DNA of 64,000 nucleotides from Termitomyces sp. T153 (Eukaryota > Basidiomycota > Agaricomycetes > Agaricales > Lyophyllaceae), in contig JACKQL020000019.1 of the NCBI GenBank assembly GCA_018296165.2, forward strand, positions 868,001-932,000, written 5' to 3'. Below, piece after piece: positions 10,566 to 20,446 of this stretch. The notes beneath the pieces are model-generated. The model ran no database searches. It saw nothing but the letters and a program-made list of their open reading frames with translations, and was not told where the DNA came from. The position numbers were made by a program, and so were the translations under genes. Each line of letters begins with the position of its first letter. Positions within the stretch are counted from its first letter, which is position 1.

Positions 10566-11505
10566 CCTTACAGCCATCATCTAGTGCCAGCACTTATGCA
10601 TCCCCAAGTCAAAAAAGGCTGTGTGCACTTTTGCTATTGTATATGATGCCTGCCAAAAGTTGTAAATATGGATGGATCATGTGAATATTTGTATTGGACA
10701 GGGAAATATGGGTTTATTGTAGTCGGCTTTTCTGATGGACATGAATTTTCACTAGGTCTACCAACAACCTTAGCTAATATATTGTAGCAGAGGCAGATTT
10801 CAGAATTGTAACATTGTAACACAAAAATGTATCATTCCAAACTAATAAAACACTGAGCCATAAGTGTTTAGAAATAATGGAAAGGTATTGGGCTAAGGGA
10901 AGCAAGCTCCCCTTGATAAATATCCCTGGAATGCTAAGCCTATCCATAACACTAACAAAACCTTAACAAAACCCTGACATTAACTCTAATTCAACTATAA
11001 CCAGCCTAACTGTGTCTCCAATTTGTGTTGTATCACATAGTACTGGTGGAGTCTGCTACAGCATTGCAGAGCCCTACATTGTTTTGTCCATGGCAGGGCC
11101 ACAGAGGGGCTTCAGTGTGGGTTTCAGTCAGTCTTACTCACAGCACAGAAATCAATGGCAACATTGGTGATATGATGCAGATCCCTTCCATTGCCAGACA
11201 AAATGATGGAAATCATTCTTTCTGTGTTTCCATCCAAATGAGCATTTGGAAAGCTCAGTCCATTGCTGATCTGCTGCAAAGCTAGTGTAACTATACAGGT
11301 AACTGCAAAGTGGTAGAAATCTACAATGGCCACTGAATTTGCTTTGCACCAATGAACAGGTGGATGCTGCAAATCGCAGCACTCTTTTTTCTTCTTCTTT
11401 CCTTTTGATTAATGCACAAAACAGCTGGTTTTTATGCTGCATGGTACTTCAGACAGTGTATCACCACTACAAGACCCACAGGATTCTGCAACCCCCCCAC
11501 CAAAT
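10566..11505 (-). repeat. Dispersed repeat R, copy 1
   Basis: Its minus strand matches 26680-27556 on the plus strand over nearly the whole length, with a block of about 130 bp present only in this copy (about 10935-11070). Element C is inserted at its end: the other copy runs on through the matching site. It holds a short conserved frame (see 11050-11372). Confidence 0.7.
11050..11372 (-). pseudogene. Unrecognised conserved frame in repeat R
   Basis: An 82-codon frame (11372-11124) containing VDFYHFAVTCIVTLALQQI, LSFPNAHLDGNTERMIS and HHITNVAIDFCAV. The partner copy at 26895-27158 gives the same peptide with conservative changes. A hydrophobic first half suggests a membrane or buried segment. 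I do not recognise the family. Conservation across both copies suggests it was coding, perhaps one exon of a larger gene carried by a repeat. Confidence 0.35.
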
Positions 11506-12480
11506 ATGCAGAGAATGAGTGAGCTGGCATCTCCAAGTGCCGTTTAGGCCATGACCGCGTCAGTATGTCGAATGTACCATTATCGTGTCAGTACTTACTT
11601 GCCCGGGACGTGTACGTCAAATATCACACCATTGTACCATAATCAAACTCTAAAATGATGTTGAAGCAGTCTCAACTCATGACATTATGATTCCAATTTC
11701 TAAGTGTTCCTCATGATCAGTGAGTTTGCTGTTCAGTCATCCTTAATATAGATCAACTGCTGTTCTCAATGCTCATTTTGCTTCAGCTAAAGAGTCACCA
11801 ATTCTCAATCTGAAGGGGCGCCCCAGCAACCAGCGTCTGACAGGTGCAGGAGAGAGACGGCCACAGGGCGATGGAGGTCGATACGCTTCTGCTGTTACGA
11901 AGCGCAGTGGCATGTCCAACCAAGCCTGTGGGGAATGCCGAGAGCAATGGCACGATCGTCGAAATTCTCCTAAGCTCCTTTGATCATGTGACAAATTCAA
12001 ACTCTCGCTCAGTATCGGAATCAGTAACGGCCACCAACAATCGAGCCCAAAATCCTCCTGTACTTAGGCCAGATCCGATATCGTAAAGCTCTCATGGCTT
12101 ACTTCACTGAAGCTGAAAAGCGTTCATGTACCGTCGTGCATTCTGGCCTCTTAATCCAATCCCCATAGCGATGGGCCTTCCTGACTAAAAAGACAACAAG
12201 ACCTGCACATCCGTTTCTGGGGCATTTGTCGCAGGTGTCCATGTCTGGAAAATGTGGTCTTTGCCTTCAAAATATCCTTTAAAGGCTATTCTTTGAAAAT
12301 GGATTCAGCCAATCCGTCGTTATTGCCTTATTTTGTTGCCATAGGCGGTGCATTGACCGTCTCCTGCCTCTCTAGGACGATTGGTTCGCTAAACCACTTT
12401 TTTCTCTCCTTTTAGAGTAATGACGCAAAAAGTGGGTGAAAACCAATCCTGCTGCTCAGGACCTTTCGTAGATGAGGGAT
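11506..12480. other. Gene-free stretch at the left edge of the CG-normal island
   Basis: CG dinucleotides reappear here abruptly (near 11540-11600). Overlapping short frames at 11844-12086 (+) and 11773-12000 (-) match nothing I recognise. The stretch is the upstream region of the zinc-finger gene; no repeats are seen. Confidence 0.5.
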
Positions 12481-12483
12481 TGC

Positions 12484-12489
12484 TATAAA
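12484..12489 (+). promoter_or_regulatory. TATA box of the zinc-finger gene
   Basis: TATAAA lies 109 bp upstream of the start codon at 12598, in a GC-rich surrounding and with no competing gene. Confidence 0.5.
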
Positions 12490-12597
12490 GGCAAGGCGCG
12501 GCCGGGATGCTCTTCACTCCAGAGCGCCCCGCCCACGACATACAAAGTCCTCCCGCATTTGCCGCGCCTATCAGTGCTTCTTTACGATCATCAGATC

Positions 12598-13764
12598 ATG
12601 TCTCGTACTGTGAGTTCTGATGATTGTAGCACAAACGCACCCAACGACTCACTTTCATTTTTAGAAAGAAATCAATACCGAGCCTTGCAAGGTATGCGGG
12701 GTTGTCATCCGCTATAAAGGCGATATTGCCCGTCACGAGCAACTTCATAAACCCACTGATGCTATTGTGTACGTCAATTCTCGTTTGAAAGCCTGGCTCT
12801 TAATTTACTCAAACCCTCAGGATGTTTAAATGCCCCTATGAGGGCTGTGCTTATCAGACTCTCCAGAAGTCAAACTTAAATACTCATATTTTCACACAGT
12901 AAGCACTGCCTTTTCCCTGAATATTGGACTCATCACTAAAAAATGCTCTCCAGTACTGGCGAGAAGCCTCATGCCTGCCCGGACTGCGATTACCGCACAG
13001 CCGATCCTGGATGCTTAACTCGGCACAGGAAAAGGAAACACGCATATGTCCCGAACAGAAAGACTGGGAAAGCGAAAACTTCTGTTGGTACCAAGCAATC
13101 ACGGCGCCATACCCCCTACGAGCGCAAAGAAGTTGCCCAATCGCCTTCTCCCGCCAATTTGCCCAAGACCCTTCCTGAGTATCTCTCCACTACCATGACC
13201 ACCTCCGATGCATCCTGTAGCGAGGGGCATGACAACGGGTTCTCATATACATGGGACAAATGTCTTCTACCTTCGGAAGGAACATCATTTCCCTTGGAAC
13301 CATTCACATCAGATCAATTCCTCCCTTCCGACCTCTCTCCTGCCGTGGATACTTGCAGTCAGCTTTTCAGTGGCATCGACTACTCTTCTGATGTCATGAA
13401 TTTGTTTTCACAATTCCCTCAGTCCATTTGTCCTGCGGAAACATATTTCACGGAATCTGTAACGTTTTCCTCAGATGAGGACCTATCGTGGATCTTCGAC
13501 CCAGCCATGATTCAAACGGCTTCCAATATCGCCGACAGAGATGGCTGCTATGGAACACTCGAATCATCTTCCTCGCTCGATTTCCACTCTTCTCCACCCT
13601 ACTCCGTTTCTTCCCCTGATTCCAAGTTCTACCTCTCTGACCGTTCAATTGATTCCTCTTCCCTTTTCTCTCCATCGCCCTCCCCATCGGGTGCAGACTA
13701 TAGTTTTACTGAGTTCCTATCATCAACTTCAAGTTTTCAATCTGGTCTTGCTATTTCTCTCTGA
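12598..13764 (+). CDS. C2H2 zinc-finger transcription factor, 4 exons
   Basis: Predicted DNA-binding regulator in the nucleus. Proposed exons: 12598-12609, 12665-12768, 12821-12898, 12954-13764; introns of 55, 52 and 55 nt with GT..AG ends, giving 334 residues. Splicing restores three consecutive fingers that no single open frame shows: C12-C15-H28-H32, C43-C48-H61-H65 (CX4C, as in the classic first-finger form) and C73-C76-H89-H94. A THTGEKP linker is split across the third intron. A Lys/Arg-rich stretch follows the last finger (about 90-105). The remaining 220 residues are Ser/Pro-rich with acidic patches, as in activation domains. The very short first exon is inferred from the donor GTGAGT and from finger 1 needing an upstream start. 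Its target is unknown; the terpene synthase 2.5 kb away is an obvious candidate but unproven. Confidence 0.85.
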
Positions 13765-13982
13765 TACTTGACTCTGAACCGTATCTTTATTGTTATTTAT
13801 CGATTGCATCTCATTATCCTGCACTGTATCATACCATTAGGTTGCATTCTTTATAGATATATACCGTCAACATGACAAATTATATGGGATTCTGCCCAAG
13901 GTGTAACGGACAAAAACATTGTGAATGATTAGTACTTGAGTAACAGTGGGCGTTGACCATGGTCTCGTTATATCCTCCGAGC

Positions 13983-15410
13983 TTAGTCTTCTGCATCTTC
14001 GGGATCCACGACTTGAGAGCCAGGTGCTGTAAATTGGCGCCCTGTATAGATCTCGGTCAGGCTCTTTTAGTTGCGTTACCCCACTCAATGCTATTTTCCG
14101 TACATATGTACTATAATCATTTCGCCCATTTCATCAAGTACACACGTGGGAGAACAAGGGTGCTACCCTGCCCAGGACTGTCGTACTTGGCCTTGGTCAT
14201 ATCTCGTTCCATAGATGCGTACTTTCTCGATTGTCAGCCTTGCCTTTCATTTCGGTATTCAAAAAAAACTCCCCGACTATCATCATGGAGTCTTTGCGAG
14301 GACAAAGCTATAATGAGTCAACTCACTACTGTGCTCACAAGAACCATGAAGCTGCCTAGGCTTTGCGTCAAGCGACCCTTCGTCAAACCATTCTAGACTT
14401 TGGACATTTGGAGGAATCATATCTTACGCACTCAGCAGGATCGTTCTATCAGTGTCATCCTATCACTTGGACGCAGTGCATCTATTTGCAATTCCATGGT
14501 TTATCTACGTTCCTTCCTGCTGCCTGATAGTCTCTTCCAAAACTTTGAGAGAACACCCCGATCTATAGTTGTATCCGGTCCAGGTTTTGTTGTAGAGAGC
14601 TTCCCGCACCCGATCATAAAGTCGTCCTCTGAGCAACCTTCAATGTAGATCGATGACGGGCCAAGACACCGTTTCAGACGGAGATGAGAAAGACCCGGAT
14701 GTTCTACCGTGATAATTTTGGTGGTCCCCTCCTCACCATCAAGCACGGTCTCTGCATCTGATAGACTGATACTGCAGGGTCTCGTGCTTGAAGGCGAAAA
14801 CAGGAGCGTCTCCGAGGACGAGCTTGTAGTCTCGGTTGTTGTCAAGGATTCAAGACCTCTCATTCTTCTGAGCGGCAAATCTCGACCAGGAGAGAGCTTT
14901 GCCTTTTTCATCGCAGCTACCTGCTTATATTCCCGTGCCGGTTGTCGGGAGAATGACGTTTGAAGATCAATCCTACTTGAGGCTTTTTTGGGGACAATGC
15001 TGTAGTACACAGAACTCGAGTCGATATCATAGGTGTTGCTCGATCAGTGTACTGTATGCCTCGACGCGAAGGTGAACTGATGAAAGCCGTGGGCTGCTTG
15101 GATGACAACCTGTGACTAGTACGGTGAAACTCAAAAAACGATACATCATCCGCAGAAAGGGGTCTGGGAACAAAGGCCGGAACAGGTAGGAGAGATTTGA
15201 TAGACGCGGAAGTCAAGATGGATTGGCATTGCTCGTTTGGTGGAAGGATGAGCGCGCAGGCAACTGAGACTGCACTTGAGTTTGGTCCAGAAACAATTCT
15301 GAGAAGCGGACAAGGTTATTCAATCTTTTGGGACCCGAGGTCACGAGCGACGGGCTTGGGGACGTTAGATAGATAACCGGATTCTCTTCCATATCATTCC
15401 CGTTCTGCAT
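13983..15410 (-). CDS. Hypothetical spliced gene, exon structure unresolved
   Basis: Several minus-strand segments look coding and can be linked by short introns: from ATG at 15410 (MQNGNDMEENPVIYLTSPSP), a segment about 15270-15060 (ILPPNEQ..PAFVPRPLSADDVSFFEFHRTS), a long segment about 15030-14501 (DIDSSSVYYSIVPKKASS.. KFWKRLSGSRKERR), one at about 14424-14290 (IPPNVQSLEWFDEGSLDAKP) and a last one ending at a TAA at 13983 (SLTEIYTGRQFTAP..). The product is Ser/Thr-rich and low in recognised motifs; I do not recognise a domain. CG content is normal. The start lies right beside the decayed terpene-synthase fragment. Individual splice sites are uncertain, so only the extent and strand are offered. 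Confidence 0.45.
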
Positions 15411-15423
15411 GATAGGTGAATGA

Positions 15424-15596
15424 GAGAGAGATAGGTCGGGGCACGAGGATATGAGCCATTCAATTGATTGATTGGCTATTCGTAGCCGTTAGAGTGATAG
15501 TCCAGAGGGTATTTGATGCAGTGGGACATCAAGTCGAGGAAAATGAAATAGGTGGGCTGGGAGGAGTCGGCCATGATGAGATATGGACTATCCAAT
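15424..15596 (-). pseudogene. Terpene synthase 5'-end fragment, copy 2
   Basis: About 170 bp match 17476-17645, the leader and first codons of the intact synthase, including the start codon context. From ATG at 15574 it reads MADSSQPTYFIFLDLMSHC, versus MAANSSQPTYFIFPDLVSHC in the intact gene. A one-base loss then puts TAG in frame after HSNGYE. Nothing of the rest of the gene follows, and the intact copy's TATA box is absent. It is a decayed duplicate, not a gene. Confidence 0.8.
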
Positions 15597-15599
15597 AGC

Positions 15600-15648
15600 C
15601 GTTCCCGTTGGAGTGATAGTTAAAGAGGGGATTGGATACAGTGGGGGA
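15600..15648 (-). pseudogene. Terpene synthase 5'-end fragment, copy 3 (about 47 bp)
   Basis: A shorter, more diverged piece directly upstream (on the minus strand) of copy 2, matching the part of the intact gene around 17530-17580 that encodes HCIKYPLNYHSNGD. Roughly four fifths of positions agree. The same orientation as copy 2 and the intact gene suggests serial tandem duplication. Confidence 0.6.
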
Positions 15649-15649
15649 G

Positions 15650-16219
15650 TTGCACGTCTAGCCTTACAAGTCCGGAGCCCGTGACAAAAATTTACATACA
15701 AATAAATGTCATGATACTTCAATCGCGTATCAATGACTATATTGAGAAACTATGCCCTCTATAAAAACAAATATCAGTATTGATACTGCTGTTTCATCGT
15801 GAATGTAAAGTAAGCATAGTTAGTTCACCCTCAGTCTCGTATAAATGACTGAGGATGCTGTTTCTATGTAGCCCGAATAGATATGCTTTCATTACATTGT
15901 CCATCCATTATCCAAGTATGAAACGGCACGGTGCCTCGCTGAGTGTTCACAATGGTGATGTCATAACACTCTATGACTTTTGCGACTCGATGTTTTGCGA
16001 TCAAAGATACTTGATTGGTTCTACTCCGGCAATACGGCAGCCGTGACAACAGAGCGAAGTGGACGTCAAGAAGAGGCTAGACATATTCCGGGTCTTTTTC
16101 CTCAATTCAAGTGCAAAAATGTTTTATTGTAAAATACAGAGTAGCTGACAAAAAACACAGGAAGAAAGTATTTGTTGAGATATCAGAAAGTGCCGACTGT
16201 ATGGCTGTGTAGTAGGTAC
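15650..16219. other. Intergenic, no gene seen
   Basis: Contains only short shadow frames on both strands and AT-rich stretches. It is downstream of the terpene synthase stop codon and upstream of the decayed duplicates. Confidence 0.5.
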
Positions 16220-17629
16220 TCAGGAGTATCTTGGGTTAACCATACATGACCAAGTTTCCTCCCCGCCTTTTTCCTGATGCGCTTTACGAGGAAGTAATTG
16301 GACAATTCCAGTCCTCATGACCTCATCACCATCTGTTCCAAGATAGCGATCATTCTGGAAAGACCAGTGAAGGGAACTGGGAATTTTGATCAATGAGTCC
16401 GCATACGGAATGGATGAGCACTTGCATACCCGACAATCCAGTCCTGTAGACCTTCGACGTACTTTGTGACCTTGGCATCAATTTCGGCGCCCCACGAAGG
16501 AAGCTGGTTGCGACCGCGGTCGAATTCCTCAATGCTCTGGATGCAGAGGTTACCGACGTAGTCAACAGCACTCTGCAGCGTATGCCCATGATACTCCATG
16601 AGTAAATCAATTATATTGTGGTTACTTCCACTCGCTTGCTCAACGTTATATGATAGGATGTCCTGCAGACCAGCACTTGGTCAGAACATCGACCACACAA
16701 TAAAAAGGGAGTATATTACGTTAGACAAGGCAACAAAGTTCGTGGTCCAACGGTTAAGCTCTTGGATGCTGTCATGCTCAAAAACACGATCGGGAAGATA
16801 AATATCCAAAGCGTATCTAACACTTTCTGAGTCAATTGAAACGTGAGTGGAAAAGCAAGCTACTCAATCAGCGCTATACAGGATTCGTGCCCTATGCGCA
16901 TCAAGACTATGGCTTACAACATTCAAACATGGGCGGAAAAACTCACCTGAAGTGTTCCTGCGCACAGTAATATATGATCCAAGATCAGGACTAAGACTTG
17001 TGTCTCTCGACTTTGCCTGGATTTGGATGCCTTCAAAGTAGTGTTCAAGTGCCGTCTTTAATCGTTGCTGCACACCAGGGACAGCGTCAGTGATAAAAGG
17101 AGCCCAGAAGCTAGTGCGTGTCAATTTCCTGAATGGATTTGATAAACCTCGCTCTCACTCTGAAGCAATTCTTTCCAGATTGAGTACCACAGCACGGGTT
17201 TCTTCCGTAGGAGTAGTCGGAATATACCCCAAGGCTTTCCTGGCGACATCGCACAGCTCCTTAATGTCTGCCTCGCGTGCTGCTATATCGTCACAGATAA
17301 TATCACTGTATGCAAGTTACAATGTCGACCAAGCGGAACAGAGTTGAAAAGACGCACAAATAAGAAAAATAGTTCATAAAATCAGCGATGATGCGCAGGC
17401 GCGAGGATGTGGCGCTGGGGTAGGTGAAAGCAACGAGTTTTCCGGCTTCCATGTTGGATATAGCGCGACGGCCTTCGAGAGACAGGTCGGGGCAAGAGGA
17501 TATGAGCCATTCAATTGATTGATTGGCTATTTCGTCGCCGTTAGAGTGATAGTTAAGAGGGTATTTGATGCAGTGGGACACCAAGTCGGGGAAAATGAAA
17601 TAGGTGGGCTGGGAGGAGTTGGCTGCCAT
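16220..17629 (-). CDS. Sesquiterpene synthase (class I), 7 exons
   Basis: Ionises farnesyl diphosphate and cyclises it; cytosolic. Exons on the minus strand: 17629-17358, 17305-17159, 17110-16947, 16891-16864 (28-nt microexon), 16816-16720, 16662-16430, 16376-16220. Introns are 47-57 nt, all GT..AG, all phases consistent, giving 365 residues, normal for basidiomycete Tri5-like synthases. Visible motifs: DFMNY then the metal site at 92-97, reading DIICDD where family members have D(D/N)xxDD; the NSE triad is intact at N236, S240, E244 (NDILSYNVE); RRNTSG..ALIEY mid-region; and the C-terminal NDRY (R324, Y325). The microexon and last exon are needed to restore ALIEY and the RY pair. Only the second position of the Asp motif is unusual. 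Product not predictable from sequence. Confidence 0.88.
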
Positions 17630-17666
17630 GATGAGATATGGACTATCAAATTGCCCGGAAATTGGC

Positions 17667-17673
17667 TTTTATA
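17667..17673 (-). promoter_or_regulatory. TATA box of the terpene synthase
   Basis: Minus-strand TATAAAA, 38 bp before the ATG at 17629, implying a very short leader. The decayed copy at 15424-15596 loses similarity just before this point. Confidence 0.55.
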
Positions 17674-17888
17674 GAGACTGGCGGATAACTCGGCCCTTGG
17701 TGTATCTGTAAAAATCATGGTGAGGAATTATGGGACGGCATGATACATCACAAGCTCTTGGCATTCGTGTTATTTTAGCTCTCAAATGTATCAAGAATTG
17801 AATCAATTCAGACACGGAAGATTAAGTTTGATCTCTGTTAGGTCTCCTATGTGAGAAGAAGTTGTGATCTGGCCTTGTGAGACCCTTG

Positions 17889-18091
17889 CACTGCTGGCAC
17901 TCAATTGTGTTTCCTTGGGAAAAAATCAGAAGGAAACCTGTTATTCCATTTCCTATGTGGCAATTTCTGATGGAAAAAGTCTTTGAACAAAGGGAATTCG
18001 CCTTTTTCTATAGTAAAAAGCTAGCCAAGAAACAGATGACAGGTTTCTTTGACTCTTTTTCCATTGGAAACATTTTCTGGCCCCAGCAGTG
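17889..18091 (+). mobile_element. CACTG-type MITE, copy 1 (203 bp)
   Basis: Terminal inverted repeats CACTGCTGG..CCAGCAGTG; flanked by TTG at 17886-17888 and 18092-18094 (3-bp duplication). The interior forms an imperfect palindrome (GGAAACCTGT.. ACAGGTTTC). Homologous to 28636-28839 (inverted) and 30016-30217. No coding capacity. A CACT start and 3-bp duplication suggest the CACTA superfamily. Confidence 0.85.
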
Positions 18092-18094
18092 TTG

Positions 18095-18697
18095 ATTGCT
18101 TCATGCATTTTCTGAAACTGTCACAAATGAGCCGAAATGCTGGTAAATACTAGATATATGCCAAGGCACATAAGTCCACCAACTGAAATGTCCTATTAAC
18201 TGTCCAGAGTTGAATTAGTAAAACAACACACAAACACCACACACACTGGCACATGGGTCAAACTTTATGCATTTGTAATACGTTGACATCCCTGAGTACA
18301 TCCCTTAACCTCAACCTCTGTGTGGCGTGTCAATTCCATCACACTTTTATTGTTCCATTATTGTCCCTGTGGCCACATTCTTCTCATGGTTATTATGCCT
18401 ATGGGCCACATACATCCCATTTTATATGTTAGCTTACACGAACCCTCGCTCAATTTTACACTGTGTTGAGGATCTGTACTTACGCACTGTTAGGTGTGAT
18501 TGATAACAGATTATGGGATTTTCTGCCGTACACTTCGAGTGACGACGAGGAGACATCCCTTTCTGCCAGATCACACTACTTAATCACAAGGCCCTGATCA
18601 ATCGTGCCTTATCAGCGTGTCATAATCTTATCTCCATGCATCAAACTGGAATCTTTTGTTCTTTGTCACGGCTCACACTAGGAGATCTGACTCCCCC
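18095..18697. other. Intergenic, no gene seen
   Basis: AT-rich with scattered CG, no convincing frame and no match to the repeats elsewhere in the window. Confidence 0.5.
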
Positions 18698-19027
18698 ATG
18701 CTGGCTACTGACGTGGCATACCCGCGCATCTATTCAATCAAACTCAACGCTCGCTGGCAAGCTTCAGAAACTCCTGTCGACCGCGCCACGGGCGAATTCA
18801 CCAAGTGGTCCAACAAACTCGCGATATTCTGGTAATAAATTAGTCTGGACAGGTACATCTTCGCACCTGAGAAGCACTCTGAAGGCTTGAACACCCAACC
18901 CGATCCAAGCGCCGAACCCGTCACATTAGACAACTGGTTGTCAAATAACGATCTAGTCATTGGTGTCATTCGCGTGTCGGAAGCTGAACAGGAAGGATTC
19001 AACACGGATGGAACTAGAGTGCTATGA
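18698..19027 (+). pseudogene. Short gag-like coding remnant
   Basis: One frame from ATG at 18698 reads KLNARWQASETPVDRATG EFTKWSNKLAIFW, hits TAA TAA near 18832, and continues in the same frame as YIFAPEKHSEG..TLDNWLSNNDLVIGVIRVSEAEQEGF to a stop at 19027. Both halves look coding and have normal CG content. The W..K and nD..v..I..s..E spacing recalls copia-type gag domains, but similarity is weak and I would not insist on it. The in-frame 21 bp with two stops begins GT and ends AG, too short for a normal intron. Confidence 0.35.
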
Positions 19028-19418
19028 TGCTCTGAAGGCGAGGGAACAGCCTACTTAGTACATTATTAAAGTAATGTAACTAGGGCATTTTATTTTCAAT
19101 TGCCAAGTTGAACCAACTCAAGTTTCTCATAGATCAATCTATATCATAGGTGTTGTAGGGGCAACCATAATCATATCCCAAAAAACTTATTGTTCTGTTC
19201 AAACATGATTCTGGGGTCAAGGCAGGAATGTTAGCGCAATACCTTACTAATCCAATTAGTGCTGCGTATAAAGACTGGCAACAGCAATGGTTTCCTGACT
19301 TTTCACCCCTCTGCATGTCGCCTGCTGGTCCATCAGAGCTGTCCCTGAGTCGCGGTCGTTTCCGAGATCTAGAATAGATCGAGGTATTGCTCTTCGTCGC
19401 TAAGAAAATTTTGTCTTT

Positions 19419-19545
19419 GTCTTGAAAATTATTAGCCATGTGACTATTCACGTGAATTGTGTAGTCTTCTATTTATCGTCTTGAAAATTGTTAGCCATGT
19501 GACCTTGTTCATTGGAACTGATCTTTATGTATTAATTTGAAGCTG
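19419..19545 (-). repeat. Flanking direct repeat of the DIRS-like element, left copy
   Basis: Matches 24827-24960 in the same orientation in two blocks. Where this copy has CG (ACGTG near 19450) the right copy has CA, consistent with CG loss inside the silenced region. Confidence 0.6.
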
Positions 19546-19824
19546 ATGACTGAGGTGTGAGAGGCGAGGTAGGGAGCAATGAAATGTAGAGAACTAAGAA
19601 CTTTGATGAATGAGAGGGCTTAGTCAGGAAGGGGGGCCAAGCTTTGTAGGAAAGAATTTAGATTTCTTGAGTCCTAGGAGTTCTCAAGTGCTGGCTCCCC
19701 CAGAAGGGGGGGGGGGCCAAAAACTCAAGCCAAAGCCATGTAGTCCCATAGAGCCAGAGGTTCAAAAGGGACAAGGTGATTGTAGGCCATGTGGAGAAGA
19801 GAAGACAGATGAAGAATCCTAGCT
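19546..19824. other. Element end without coding
   Basis: Includes a run of G (about 19699-19709) and purine-rich sequence, between the left direct repeat and the recombinase C-terminus. The short frame at 19610-19822 (+) is not convincing. Confidence 0.4.
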
Positions 19825-20446
19825 GGGTCATCTCTATATACAGCGTGTAGGAGTTGCTGCACCAGCAGCCTAGCAGCTGTATCTCATAATTGGAATATCC
19901 AGCTGTGGCTGCTGCAGATGCTGCTCCCCAATGGAAGCTGTGACCAGCATAAATTTGAGGATTGATCCCTGCTCTGGATAGTGCTTCCCTGATGGCACTG
20001 ACAAAGTTTGTATAAGAAAGGGCTTTGCCATCTGCTTGTTCAAAAAGGGGTCCATTCCTTTGTGGGGGAGCTTCTCAAACAGTAACTTGAGTGCAGCAAT
20101 GGGGCAGGTTGGGTGGCCTGGTGCAGCTGCAACAGTGATTGCAACTTCCTTTCTGAATGGGTCAGTCTTAGATGCAGGGAGCATGAGGTGCGCATGTGTG
20201 GCTTCTTTGAAGCTGGGTAGGAATTGAATGGAGTTCCATGAGAGATTAAGGCTGGCATTAAATTTCCCACCCTTGCCCACTGTGAATTCACCACTATGGA
20301 GGAGGCCAGAGTAGGTGAGGCAACATGCTGCATACACTGCCATGTGACCAAGGGTGATTCCAGGACTGAGCTGAGCAAGGAGGGCAGTGAGGACAGGGAG
20401 GGTGATAGGTTGTACTGGTCTATGGTTGCACTTGCCATGATAATTG
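19825..20446 (-). pseudogene. Tyrosine recombinase, C-terminal catalytic part (DIRS-like)
   Basis: Site-specific recombinase that would integrate circular cDNA. The frame 20457-19870 has GKCNHRPVQPITLPVLTALL, a GLLHSGEF box where the first catalytic Arg is His (CAT), and ASKTDPFRKEV. After a frameshift near 19950 the C-terminal box reads GHSFHWGAAS, where the HxxR Arg is again His, then LLGCWCSNSYTLYIE with the nucleophilic Tyr kept. Both Arg losses fit CG to CA change. The N-terminal part continues on the other side of the LTR at 21485. Confidence 0.7.

Noticed and set aside
13953..14396. 147-codon plus-strand frame in the host island
   Set aside because: Minus-strand segments over the same bases have better coding character and fit the spliced hypothetical gene; the plus frame has no motif.
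19699..19709. G-run as a telomere-like or G-quadruplex element
   Set aside because: A single run in purine-rich sequence with no repeated G tracts at regular spacing.
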